A stretch of 64,000 bases of DNA from Flavivirga abyssicola. Its GTDB lineage: Bacteria > Bacteroidota > Bacteroidia > Flavobacteriales > Flavobacteriaceae. Shown here one piece after another: positions 27,221 through 35,933 of the stretch. The first letter of the stretch is position 1. Each line of letters begins with the position of its first letter. The DNA is taken from positions 3,955,001 to 4,019,000 of the forward strand of contig NZ_CP141266.1 of assembly GCF_030540775.2 (NCBI RefSeq), in the 5' to 3' direction. The notes under the pieces were generated by a model. That model worked only from the letters and a program-made list of their open reading frames with translations, ran no database searches and was not told the origin of the DNA. A program made the translations under genes and the position numbers.

Positions 27221-28648
27221 ATGACGTCATCAGAATTTTATTCCCTTATAAACCAGCAGTTCCCGTTTAAACCTACGTTAAAACAAAATATTGTTCTGCA
27301 ACAGCTTTCAGAGTTTATTTTTAACAAAGCACCAAATTTACTTTATGTGCTAAAAGGTTATGCAGGTACAGGAAAGACTACAATTGTAGGGATTATTGTG
27401 ACTAATTTATGGAAAGCTAAAAAAAGTGCTGTTTTAATGGCTCCAACAGGTAGAGCGGCTAAAGTTATTTCTAATTATTCGGGAAAAGAAGCATTTACCA
27501 TTCATAAAAAAATATATTTCCCAAAGAAAGAAAAGGGTGGAGGTGTTAGATTTGTGTTACAACCCAATAAGCATAAAAACACCGTTTTTATAGTTGATGA
27601 AGCATCTATGATACCAGATACGCCAAGTGATTCAAAACTTTTTGAAAATGGCTCGTTACTTGATGATTTAATTCAATATGTGTATTCCGGTCATCATTGT
27701 AAATTACTTTTAATTGGTGACACGGCTCAATTACCACCAGTTAAGTTAGATATTAGCCCTGCTTTAAATGAAGATGCTCTTAGTTTAAATTACAACAAAG
27801 AAGTTACCAGAATGGAATTAGACGAAGTTGTGAGGCAAGGGCAGGATTCTGGGATTCTTGCCAATGCAACGGTATTACGTGAGGCCTTATCACATAGCGT
27901 TCATGATAGTTTTAAATTTGATTTGGCAGACTTTAAGGATATTGTTAGGTTAATAGATGGGCATGAGATTATGGATGCTATTAACGATGCTTATAGCGAT
28001 TTAGGGAAGGAAGAAACGGCCATTATTGTGAGAAGTAATAAACGGGCTAATTTGTATAATCAACAAATACGTAATAGAATATTATTTAATGAAAGCGAAC
28101 TCTCTGCTGGCGATTATTTAATGGTTGTTAAGAACAATTACTTTTGGATTAAGCCAACTACTGAAGCTGGTTTTATTGCAAATGGTGATATTATAGAAGT
28201 GCTTGAAATTTTTAGTATTCAGGAGCTTTACGGCTTCCGTTTTGCAGAAGTTAAAATACGTATGGTAGATTATCCGAAAATGAGACCTTTTGAAACGGTT
28301 TTACTTTTAGATACTATCGAAGCTGAAACACCATCTTTACCTTTCGAAGATTCTAATAAGTTATACCAAGAAGTTATGAAAGATTATGAAGATGAATCTA
28401 GTAAGTATAAAAAATTTATAAAAGTAAAGGGTAATAAACACTTTAATGCACTTCAAGTGAAGTTTTCTTATGCCATTACCTGTCATAAATCGCAAGGTGG
28501 ACAATGGCACACCGTTTTTGTTGAGCAGCCTTATTTGCCAAATGGTATTGATAAAGACTATTTGCGTTGGTTGTATACCGCAGTAACCAGAGCTAAAGAA
28601 AAACTATATCTTATTGGTTTTAAAAATGAATTTTTTGAAGAAGATTAA
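27221..28648 (+). CDS. RecD2-like ATP-dependent DNA helicase
   Basis: 475 residues of the SF1B helicase group. Walker A GYAGTGKTT (46-54), motif Ic region MAPTGRAAKVIS, Walker B VFIVDEASM (~127-135), motif III LIGDTAQLPPV, and the C-terminal UvrD_C_2 region AITCHKSQGGQWHTVFVEQ with YTAVTRAKEKLYLIGF, including the motif-VI arginine. It lacks the long N-terminal extension of RecD2 proper. Probably works in DNA repair or recombination. Stands alone, followed directly by a heptanucleotide repeat. Confidence 0.87.
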   Translation: MTSSEFYSLINQQFPFKPTLKQNIVLQQLSEFIFNKAPNLLYVLKGYAGTGKTTIVGIIVTNLWKAKKSAVLMAPTGRAAKVISNYSGKEAFTIHKKIYFPKKEKGGGVRFVLQPNKHKNTVFIVDEASMIPDTPSDSKLFENGSLLDDLIQYVYSGHHCKLLLIGDTAQLPPVKLDISPALNEDALSLNYNKEVTRMELDEVVRQGQDSGILANATVLREALSHSVHDSFKFDLADFKDIVRLIDGHEIMDAINDAYSDLGKEETAIIVRSNKRANLYNQQIRNRILFNESELSAGDYLMVVKNNYFWIKPTTEAGFIANGDIIEVLEIFSIQELYGFRFAEVKIRMVDYPKMRPFETVLLLDTIEAETPSLPFEDSNKLYQEVMKDYEDESSKYKKFIKVKGNKHFNALQVKFSYAITCHKSQGGQWHTVFVEQPYLPNGIDKDYLRWLYTAVTRAKEKLYLIGFKNEFFEED

Positions 28649-28653
28649 TTTTA

Positions 28654-28695
28654 GTAATCAGTAATCAGTGGTCAGTGGTCAGTGGTCGGTAGTCG
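28654..28695. repeat. Heptanucleotide tandem array, six degenerate units
   Basis: Units GTAATCA, GTAATCA, GTGGTCA, GTGGTCA, GTGGTCG, GTAGTCG run without a gap for 42 bp and begin five bases after the helicase stop codon. Resembles the second heptamer array at 50084-50125 in length and core (CAGT). Confidence 0.85.
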
Positions 28696-28770
28696 GTAGT
28701 ATTGTTTATAATTTTTATGTTGCCAAGAAAGTTTCAGCAATATAAAGGCAAAACCTAATGATAATTATTC

Positions 28771-28778
28771 TATTTTTG
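28771..28778 (+). promoter_or_regulatory. Candidate -7 promoter element for kdsB
   Basis: TATTTTTG matches TAnnTTTG, 23 bp before the kdsB start codon. Confidence 0.45.
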
Positions 28779-28801
28779 AATTAGATACTGAGCTTAATAT
28801 T

Positions 28802-29530
28802 ATGAAAATAATTTCAATGATTCCTGCGCGTTACAGTGCATCGCGATTTCCAGGAAAACTTATGCAAGACCTAGGGGGAAAAACGGTCATATTGCGTACA
28901 TACGAAGCCACTGTAGCTACTAATTTGTTCGATGACGTCTTTGTCGTTACGGATAACAAAATTATTTATGACGAAATTGTAAATAATGGAGGTAAAGCCA
29001 TAATGAGTAAGAAAGAACATGATTGTGGTAGCGATAGAATAGCAGAAGCTGTCGAATTTATGGATATAGATATTGTTATTAATGTTCAAGGAGACGAACC
29101 ATTTACAGATAGAGAGTCGCTGGCAAAATTGATAGAAGTCTTTAAGGAAGACCATGATAAAAAAATTGATCTAGCGTCCTTAATGGTTCATATCACAGAT
29201 TTGGATGAGATTAATAATCCAAACACTGTAAAGGTGATTGTAGACCAATCAAATTTCGCACTTTATTATTCTCGAAGCCCAATTCCTTATCCAAGAGAAA
29301 AAAATGTAGGTGTGAAATACTATAAGCATAAAGGCGTTTATGCTTTTAGAAAAGAAGCTATACTTGATTTTTACAAGTTACCCATGTTGCCATTAGAAGC
29401 TTCAGAAAAAATCGAGTGTATTCGTTATTTGGAATATGGAAAACGAATTAAAATGATAGAAACCGATATTGAAGGTGTTGAAATTGATACACCTGAAGAT
29501 TTGGAACGCGCTAAAAAATTATGGAAATAG
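28802..29530 (+). CDS. kdsB: CMP-Kdo synthetase (3-deoxy-manno-octulosonate cytidylyltransferase)
   Basis: Activates Kdo (or 8-amino-Kdo) with CTP for lipopolysaccharide inner-core synthesis. 242 residues with the nucleotidyltransferase signature [16 protein letters not shown] (6-21), NVQGDEPF (metal and nucleotide binding) and [13 protein letters not shown]. Followed immediately by a 162-bp repeat element, then by genes that include kdnB. In Shewanella a KdsB homologue works with KdnA/KdnB to use 8-amino-Kdo, so the substrate here could be either sugar. Confidence 0.93.
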   Translation: MKIISMIPARYSASRFPGKLMQDLGGKTVILRTYEATVATNLFDDVFVVTDNKIIYDEIVNNGGKAIMSKKEHDCGSDRIAEAVEFMDIDIVINVQGDEPFTDRESLAKLIEVFKEDHDKKIDLASLMVHITDLDEINNPNTVKVIVDQSNFALYYSRSPIPYPREKNVGVKYYKHKGVYAFRKEAILDFYKLPMLPLEASEKIECIRYLEYGKRIKMIETDIEGVEIDTPEDLERAKKLWK

Positions 29531-29534
29531 TTAG

Positions 29535-29696
29535 TGAACTCATCTTGACTTTTTGTTTTTAACCGAAAATGAGATAAAATTTGTTCAGATGAGGCATTTT
29601 TTGAAAGGCATAGCAGTGCTAAGCATAAAAAAAGTAACAAAATATGGGCGAATTTTAGCCATTTTTTAGGAAATAGAAAAAGTCAAGATGAGTTCA
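29535..29696 (+). repeat. 162-bp inverted-end intergenic element, copy A
   Basis: Perfect 20-bp terminal inverted repeats: TGAACTCATCTTGACTTTTT at 29535-29554 and its exact complement at 29677-29696. A second element of identical length is at 48182-48343 in the opposite genomic orientation. The centre contains a small hairpin (TAGC, three bases, GCTA, about 29611-29621). It begins four bases past the kdsB stop codon. No direct target duplication is evident. Confidence 0.85.
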
Positions 29697-29737
29697 GTAT
29701 TAAACTTGCTTTAGTAACTTAATTAAAAGACAATTAA

Positions 29738-30442
29738 TTGATAAAAGAATACAACAATATAAAAGTGATTGGCTTTGATGCAGATGATACCCTTTGGGTG
29801 AATGAAACTTATTTTCGTGAGGCAGAAGAAGCATTTGGGAAATTATTATCAGACTATGAAACCCCAAATAAAATAGATCAGGAATTATTTAAAATGGAAA
29901 TACGCAATTTACCTATATATGGATACGGGGTTAAAGCTTTTGTATTATCTATGGTTCAATCTGCTTTAGAATTGTCTAACTATAATGTACCTCATAAAAC
30001 AATAGAAGAGATTCTTAATATTGGAAAAAGAATGCTTGAAAAGCCCGTAGAATTGCTTGATGGTGTTGAGGATGTTTTAAAAGTATTATCGAAAAAATAT
30101 CGTTTAATACTTGCTACGAAGGGTGATTTATTAGATCAAGAACGCAAGTTAGAAAAGTCTGGCCTTACAAGTTATTTTCACCATATAGAAGTATTAAGCG
30201 ATAAGCAAGAAATTAATTATTCTAAATTATTAAATCATTTAGAGGTTAAACCATCAGAGTTTTTAATGATAGGCAACTCTTTAAAATCTGATGTATTACC
30301 ATTAGTGAATATTGGAGCTCATGCAGTCCATGTCCCTTTTCATACTACTTGGGCACATGAAGAAGTTACTGAAAAAGAGACAAACGGAAAGACTTATAAA
30401 ACGATAAGTAGTTTACGAGATGTTATAAAATTATTAGAGTAG
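29738..30442 (+). CDS. HAD-family hydrolase
   Basis: 234 residues with the HAD nucleophile motif GFDADDTLWVNE (12-23; Asp14 nucleophile, Asp16 acid/base), motif II LILATKGD and a motif-IV-like FLMIGNSLKSDVLP near residues 175-188. A helical cap lies between. Start is TTG, as no upstream ATG is in frame. The next gene begins directly at its stop codon, so they are coupled. Position between kdsB and kdnB suggests a sugar-phosphate substrate, but the canonical Kdo-8-phosphate phosphatase is shorter and capless; substrate unknown. Confidence 0.82.
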   Translation: MIKEYNNIKVIGFDADDTLWVNETYFREAEEAFGKLLSDYETPNKIDQELFKMEIRNLPIYGYGVKAFVLSMVQSALELSNYNVPHKTIEEILNIGKRMLEKPVELLDGVEDVLKVLSKKYRLILATKGDLLDQERKLEKSGLTSYFHHIEVLSDKQEINYSKLLNHLEVKPSEFLMIGNSLKSDVLPLVNIGAHAVHVPFHTTWAHEEVTEKETNGKTYKTISSLRDVIKLLE

Positions 30443-31060
30443 TTGAAAATTATAGATATAAATACCTGGAATAGAAAGCAGCATTACGAGCATTTTAGTA
30501 AGCTAAAAGACCCCTATTTTGCTGTAATAATTCCTTTTAATGTTACTAAAGCATATAAGTTTTCAAAAGAGAACAACAAAAGTTTTTTTGCGAAGTACTT
30601 ACATGATTGTATGAAAGCGATAAATGTGGTTGATAATTTTAGATATAGAATAGAAGATGAAAACGTAGTGGATTATCATGTTATTCATGCATCAGCTACA
30701 ATTATGAGATCTAATAAAACATTTGGCTTTTCATTTGTTGAATATAACGATGATTTGAATATTTTTGCAAAAAATATAGCAGAAGAAAAAGAAAGAATTG
30801 AAAATTCTACAGCATTATATCCACCTCAAAATGGATTAAACTGTATACACTGTTCTGCCATGCCCTGGCTTCATTTTTCAGGACATAAAGAACCTGTTTC
30901 TGGAGTATTGGAATCTGTACCAAAAATTGCATTTAGCAAAATAACTCAAATCAATGACGAATTAATTATGAATGTTTCTGTTAACGTAAACCACGCATTA
31001 GTTGATGGCTATCATATTGGTTTGTTTTCAGAAGAATATCAAAAATATTTAAACCAATAA
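30443..31060 (+). CDS. Chloramphenicol acetyltransferase-fold protein
   Basis: 205 residues aligned over the whole length with the CAT family (usual ~215). The active site NHALVDGYH carries the catalytic His184, Asp188 and His191; the first His of the canonical HHxxxDG pair is Asn, which is not the catalytic one. FFAKYLHDCMKAIN and PWLHFSGH are further family features. Starts with TTG immediately after the HAD stop. Chromosomal CAT homologues in Bacteroidota usually acylate unknown small molecules; the neighbourhood suggests envelope or sugar chemistry rather than antibiotic resistance. Confidence 0.82.
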   Translation: MKIIDINTWNRKQHYEHFSKLKDPYFAVIIPFNVTKAYKFSKENNKSFFAKYLHDCMKAINVVDNFRYRIEDENVVDYHVIHASATIMRSNKTFGFSFVEYNDDLNIFAKNIAEEKERIENSTALYPPQNGLNCIHCSAMPWLHFSGHKEPVSGVLESVPKIAFSKITQINDELIMNVSVNVNHALVDGYHIGLFSEEYQKYLNQ

Positions 31061-31109
31061 AAATTTAAAATAAATACTATTTTTACCTTTTGTAAAAAAA
31101 ATCTGTTAA

Positions 31110-32192
31110 ATGAATTATAAAAACTTTCCAATGGTGCCAAGAGTTATTTTTGGCAGAGGTAGTTTCAATCAGTTAAACGAAATTTTGACCCCAAAACGTT
31201 TAAACATCAATGCGCCTTTTATTTATTTGGTAGATGATGTTTTCAAGAACAATTCTTGGTTAACTTCAAGAATACAATTATCATATGATGATAAGATTAT
31301 TTTTATTTCTTCAAAAGAAGAACCAAAAACGTCTCAAGTAGATGAGCTGGTTGAAGACATTATTTTATTAACAAAAGAACGTCCGTCTGGAGTTATCGGA
31401 ATAGGAGGCGGGACGCTTTTAGATCTGGCAAAGGCAGTTGCTATAATGCTAACTAATGAAGGCGAAGCTAAAGATTATCAGGGTTGGGATTTAGTTAAAA
31501 ATGAAGGAATATATCATGTTGGTATTCCAACTATATCTGGTACAGGAGCCGAAGTTTCTAGAACAACGGTACTAACCGGACCACATAAAAAGCTAGGCAT
31601 AAATTCGGATTTCACTCCATTTGATCAAGTTGTACTTGACTCAGAACTCACAAAAGATGTTCCAGTAGATCAATGGTTTTATACAGGAATGGATTGCTAT
31701 ATTCATTGTGTAGAGTCGTTAAATGGAACGTATTTAAATGCTTTTAGTAAAAGTTATGGTGATATGGCCTTAGACTTATGTAAAGAGATCTTTTTAAGTG
31801 ACGATCTTTCAGAGGTTGAATCTCAAGAAAAATTAATGATGGCTTCCTGGCATGGCGGTATGAGTATTGTATATTCTCAGGTAGGTGTTGCTCATGCTAT
31901 GAGTTACGGTTTATCTTACTTATTGGGTACAAAACATGGTATTGGTAATTGTATCGTTTTTGATCAGTTAGAAGAGTTTTATCCAGAAGGTGTAAAGCTT
32001 TTTAAACAAATGAAGGAAAAACATAATATTGAGTTACCCGTTGGTCTTTGTGCTAATTTGTCGGATGAGGAATTAAATATCATGATTGATATCTCGTTAA
32101 GTTTAGAACCTCTTTGGGAAAATGCCTTGGGGGAAAACTGGCAAAAAACAATAACTCGAGAAAAATTAAGAGCTCTTTATCAAAAAATGTAG
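31110..32192 (+). CDS. kdnB: Kdo 8-oxidase-type iron-containing alcohol dehydrogenase
   Basis: 360 residues of the group III Fe-ADH fold. NAD-site loop GVIGIGGGTLLDLAKA (~95-110), PTISGTGAEVSRTTVL, and the metal-binding stretch HGGMSIVYSQVGVAHAMSYG followed by KHGIGNC. The full-length pattern (opening FPMVPRVIFGRGSFNQL; WFYTGMDCYIHCVESL) matches KdnB, which oxidises Kdo C8 so that KdnA can transaminate it to 8-amino-Kdo. kdsB lies three genes upstream, but no kdnA aminotransferase is in the window. A PlsC-like gene follows after one base. Confidence 0.83.
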   Translation: MNYKNFPMVPRVIFGRGSFNQLNEILTPKRLNINAPFIYLVDDVFKNNSWLTSRIQLSYDDKIIFISSKEEPKTSQVDELVEDIILLTKERPSGVIGIGGGTLLDLAKAVAIMLTNEGEAKDYQGWDLVKNEGIYHVGIPTISGTGAEVSRTTVLTGPHKKLGINSDFTPFDQVVLDSELTKDVPVDQWFYTGMDCYIHCVESLNGTYLNAFSKSYGDMALDLCKEIFLSDDLSEVESQEKLMMASWHGGMSIVYSQVGVAHAMSYGLSYLLGTKHGIGNCIVFDQLEEFYPEGVKLFKQMKEKHNIELPVGLCANLSDEELNIMIDISLSLEPLWENALGENWQKTITREKLRALYQKM

Positions 32193-32193
32193 T

Positions 32194-32742
32194 ATGCAAT
32201 GGCTAGCCAAATTTCTTTATTTTAAATTATTAGGATGGAAAGTTGTTGGCAATACGCAAGTATCTAAAACCTTAATTAAAAAAGCCATTATAATAACCGT
32301 ACCACACACCAGTTGGCATGACTTTTATATTGCTGTTTTGTTACGTTCTGTATTAGACATAAAAACAAATTTTGTTGGTAAAAAAGAATTGTTTGTATTT
32401 CCAATAGGATGGTTTTTTAGAGCATTAGGAGGCATACCAATAGATAGGCATGCTAAAGAAAAAAAAGTAGATATAATTGCTAAATTATTTGAGACAAATG
32501 AAGAATTCCGGATGACTTTAGCACCAGAGGGAACTCGTAAAAAGGTTGATAAATGGCGTACAGGGTTTTATTACATAGCTAAAAAAGCTAAATTGCCTAT
32601 TATAATGATTACACTTGATTTTGAAAATAAACAAAATAAAATTTCAGAACCTTTTTATCCTACAGATAATATGGAAGCTGATTTTAAGTTTATGCGTGAT
32701 TATTTTATAGGTGTAAAAGGAAAGATAGTCGAATATTCTTGA
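32194..32742 (+). CDS. PlsC-family lysophospholipid acyltransferase
   Basis: 182 residues with the acyltransferase block I H-x4-D as HTSWHD (His38, Asp43), block II-like GWFFRALGGIPIDR, and block III EGTR (112-115). Transfers an acyl chain to a glycerophospholipid or similar acceptor at the inner membrane. One base separates it from kdnB, so a role in envelope lipid or LPS maturation is reasonable. No separate transmembrane segment is obvious. The exact acceptor is unknown. Confidence 0.85.
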   Translation: MQWLAKFLYFKLLGWKVVGNTQVSKTLIKKAIIITVPHTSWHDFYIAVLLRSVLDIKTNFVGKKELFVFPIGWFFRALGGIPIDRHAKEKKVDIIAKLFETNEEFRMTLAPEGTRKKVDKWRTGFYYIAKKAKLPIIMITLDFENKQNKISEPFYPTDNMEADFKFMRDYFIGVKGKIVEYS

Positions 32743-32860
32743 TATTTTTTGAATTTATACTGAATATGGCACAGAATTTGAATACTGTTTATTGTAGAAA
32801 TGAAACATAAAGTAAACAATTCATTTGTTCCTAAAAAGAAACATTTTTACTCCATAGAAC

Positions 32861-32893
32861 AAAAGCTACCTCATTATTTATGTGGTAGCTTTT
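32861..32893 (+). terminator. Terminator ending the kdsB-kdnB-plsC region
   Basis: AAAAGCTACC pairs with GGTAGCTTTT around a 13-base loop and runs into a T-tract, 118 bp after the acyltransferase stop. Confidence 0.75.
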
Positions 32894-32993
32894 TTGTTTG
32901 AAATATGTTTATAAGCGATTGGCTTCTAGGTTATGCTTGACCTGACATTGATATGACTTTAAGTACCCAATATACTGATTTAGTAGCTTGTCG

Positions 32994-33089
32994 CCTTGAG
33001 CGCAGTCGAAAGGTAATAAAAACCTGCAAGTTTAAATGGGTTTCGACTTTAGTTTATACTGAGCGCAGTCGAAGTACTCAGTATAAACT
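32994..33089. repeat. GAGCGCAGTCGAA repeat with hairpin
   Basis: GAGCGCAGTCGAA occurs at 32998-33010 and again at 33061-33073. The second copy sits in the loop of a perfect 13-bp inverted repeat, AGTTTATACTGAG (33051-33063) with CTCAGTATAAACT (33077-33089). The region lies between two convergent genes (32742 and 33195) and contains no ORF. It looks like a dispersed REP-like family of Bacteroidota. Confidence 0.75.
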
Positions 33090-33194
33090 ATAGCCGAAGT
33101 GCTCAATCTGATACGAAGAACATAATTTATTGATTTTTAGTAAAATAGATTCATATTTACATCATGCCAACTTAAGTTAAGCTAATAGTTTTAG

Positions 33195-35798
33195 TTACTT
33201 AACTTCTTTTAAAGCGTTATCAATAAGCGTTCTTAAGTGTTGTTTATGGGCTCTAGATGATATATTTCCTGTGTTAGAAGCCATGGTTTTAATGTTTTTC
33301 AAATTATATAGAGCCATAGACTTTGCATTATTGGTATATCTGCTGTTGTACTTTCCTGTAAACATATCAATAAGCATATTTGTATATTCCAGTTGTAAAT
33401 TTTGCCTAAAAGAGTTTATGTTATAATAAATATCAGCTTTGAAAATAGCGCGGTTTAAGTCATTCATAAAAGTAGATAAACTATAGCTGTTACCATATAA
33501 TTCTGAATCCGTAATTCTTTGTAGTGTATTAGGGTGTAATATATGATTTAGCACATTTTTTTGATACCCTAATATCTGCCTGTGAATCTTAGGATCCTCG
33601 GGAGTTCTAAAATCATACCCTCTTCTTTGCATTGCTAAATAATTATATAAATCATTAGGAGCATTAAAAGCATCAGGAGCAAACACATATTTACTTAAAG
33701 CAGCCATGGCTCTTTTTTGATCCGTTAAACTTACTGGTGTATAGGGTTGTTTTTCACCTTTTTGTTTGGCCATAGCTCTATCAACATAAACCCCGCCAAT
33801 AAACCTTGAAATCACATTAGCAGCACTTCCTTTTTGTCCACTTAAGATATAATAGGCTTGCCTTAATTCTTGATAAGATTGGCCAGACTTAGTAAACTTA
33901 TCCTTTATACCAGCCATCATAGTATTAATTGTTTCAAAACGATCAATAGAGTATTTAATTTGGTCGTTAGACATATCTCCAACCATAACTCTTGGGTCAA
34001 TAGCTTTACCTGGAGCGCGCATATCATCAGCGTCATTACCAAAAATAAGCTCTGGTTTAGTAGATTGATCTAATAATGTTGTTTTTTCAAGCTTAGTTTT
34101 AAAAGGCGTATATCCAAATTGGATCGCCCAAACATCATAAGGCCCAACAGCCGTATCATAGTATTGTCCTTGCTTCGTTCTGTCTTTTGTGATGTTAATA
34201 GCGGCATAGTCCATCACTGAGCCTGTTAGGCATTTACCTTTAATAAAATCGGCGTCAGCTAATTGTTCAGGAGAGAATAATTGACTAGCTTTCATGTTAT
34301 GGTTTAATCCTAGCGTGTGTCCAACTTCGTGCATAATTAAAGCTGTCATAGCTTCTTTTTTCATGCGTTTCATTTCTAAATCTGTCGCATTTGTAGCTTT
34401 TAACACCGCATTTCCGAAAAGTGTGTTTTCATGCATAACATGCCCTAAAGAACAATACATATTGTCATCTTCTTCAGTATTTGAATTCTCAAAAGTATCA
34501 TGCAATGAAGCTAGATCAAATAATTTGTCGTACATCACTCTGTTGGTAAAATGTACATATTCTAGCATGATATCTGCTCCTAAAATCTGTCCGGTTTTTG
34601 GATTCACAAAACTTGGGCCATAACCTCCAAATGGTGGTTGAGGAGACGACGTCCAACGCAATACGTTATAATTTATATCTCCAGCATCCCAATTAGCATC
34701 ATCTGGTTGAATTTTAACAGCCAAAGCGTTTTTAAATCCGGCTTTTTCAAAAGCTACATTCCACTGCAATACTGCTTTTTCTATGGTTTCTCTCCACTCT
34801 AGAGGCGTCGAATTCTCTATCCACCATGTAATAGGTTCAACAGGCTCAGAAATAACGGCATTTGGATCTTTCTTTTTTAAGTTCCAACGGTGTACTAAAT
34901 CCCGATATGGTGTTGGGCTAGTTGATGTTTGATCGTCTACTTTGGTAGTAAAATAACCAACTCTAGGATCATCATATCTAATTTCATAATCGTTTTCTGG
35001 CATAGCTATTAAGCTGTGAAATACTTTGATACTAACATTTCTTCCATCTGCTAAAGCATTCGACCCTCTATTTAAAACAGAAGGGGATGAATATACATAT
35101 TCTACTGCTAGATCCGTGTTATTATCATAATTACGAATCGCTTTTATTTTAGTCTTTGTTTTATTTAAATTTCCTAATTTAAAAGCTGTGGGAGGTCTTC
35201 CCGGGAAATTTGGTCGCTTGATTTGAGACAGGGTCTCAGCTAAAAATAGATTATCAGCCTTTATTAGATAAAGCCCCTTTTTTTTGTCATGACTTTCTAT
35301 TTTTATACTTGCCATGTTTCCGTTACTAATATTAGCGTCCTTAGATTTTGAAAGTGCACTTTTCGGATCAAAGTAAAACGATGTGTTTTGTGTTATAAAC
35401 TCAATCTTATTAAAATATTTTTCAATTTTAAATACTTTAGATCCTTTGTACGATCCTCTAATGATTCTTCCTGCATCCATCACACCATCCGCGATTTGAC
35501 TAAAATAGATGTATTCTTTGTTTAGCTGCTTATCAGAAATGATCATTTGTATAGTTCCTGTTATAGTATCCTGATAAATAGGAAATAAGCCGTCAATTTT
35601 TTTGCTGGACTTAATGAGGGCCGCAATTGTTTTAGGTTTTTTCTTTGTCGGTCTTACAGGGCTTGCAGGTACTTCTACTTGATTTTTTTTCTTGCCTTTT
35701 TTTCTTTTTTGAGCTTGAGCGTTTTCAGTTACAGAGAAAAGCATCAACATTAAAACAAAGCAAATAAGCTTTGTTGCCTTTAAATTTCTAAGTGTCAT
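33195..35798 (-). CDS. Secreted zinc metalloprotease (DUF5117/DUF5118 type)
   Basis: 867 residues with a signal peptide (cleavage near AQAQKRKK, residue ~30) followed by a strongly basic stretch (RKKGKKKNQ). The metzincin zinc motif HEVGHTLGLNH gives His490, Glu491, His494 and His500, and a downstream Met in GSVMDYAAIN would be the Met-turn. The N-terminal half contains the beta-rich DUF5117 region. Large proteins of this group are exported in Bacteroidota, but no T9SS C-terminal domain is seen here. Substrate unknown. Single gene on the minus strand. Confidence 0.88.
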   Translation of the reverse strand: MTLRNLKATKLICFVLMLMLFSVTENAQAQKRKKGKKKNQVEVPASPVRPTKKKPKTIAALIKSSKKIDGLFPIYQDTITGTIQMIISDKQLNKEYIYFSQIADGVMDAGRIIRGSYKGSKVFKIEKYFNKIEFITQNTSFYFDPKSALSKSKDANISNGNMASIKIESHDKKKGLYLIKADNLFLAETLSQIKRPNFPGRPPTAFKLGNLNKTKTKIKAIRNYDNNTDLAVEYVYSSPSVLNRGSNALADGRNVSIKVFHSLIAMPENDYEIRYDDPRVGYFTTKVDDQTSTSPTPYRDLVHRWNLKKKDPNAVISEPVEPITWWIENSTPLEWRETIEKAVLQWNVAFEKAGFKNALAVKIQPDDANWDAGDINYNVLRWTSSPQPPFGGYGPSFVNPKTGQILGADIMLEYVHFTNRVMYDKLFDLASLHDTFENSNTEEDDNMYCSLGHVMHENTLFGNAVLKATNATDLEMKRMKKEAMTALIMHEVGHTLGLNHNMKASQLFSPEQLADADFIKGKCLTGSVMDYAAINITKDRTKQGQYYDTAVGPYDVWAIQFGYTPFKTKLEKTTLLDQSTKPELIFGNDADDMRAPGKAIDPRVMVGDMSNDQIKYSIDRFETINTMMAGIKDKFTKSGQSYQELRQAYYILSGQKGSAANVISRFIGGVYVDRAMAKQKGEKQPYTPVSLTDQKRAMAALSKYVFAPDAFNAPNDLYNYLAMQRRGYDFRTPEDPKIHRQILGYQKNVLNHILHPNTLQRITDSELYGNSYSLSTFMNDLNRAIFKADIYYNINSFRQNLQLEYTNMLIDMFTGKYNSRYTNNAKSMALYNLKNIKTMASNTGNISSRAHKQHLRTLIDNALKEVK

Positions 35799-35933
35799 AT
35801 TATTATTTGTAATTGATCATGATAAAATTAAAAATAAAGAACTGCTTATATCCATATAAAATGTTAAAAGAAACCTAATGTTATATATTTTAAAAAGATT
35901 ATAGTAGATAATATATTACTATCTTTAAGCATT

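Noticed and set aside
28871-29155. 94-codon minus-strand ORF inside kdsB
   Set aside because: Antisense to a clear kdsB frame, with no recognisable domain.
30443-31060. Chloramphenicol resistance gene
   Set aside because: It has the CAT fold and catalytic His but sits in an envelope-sugar gene group with no mobile or resistance context, and chromosomal CAT-like proteins often have other substrates.
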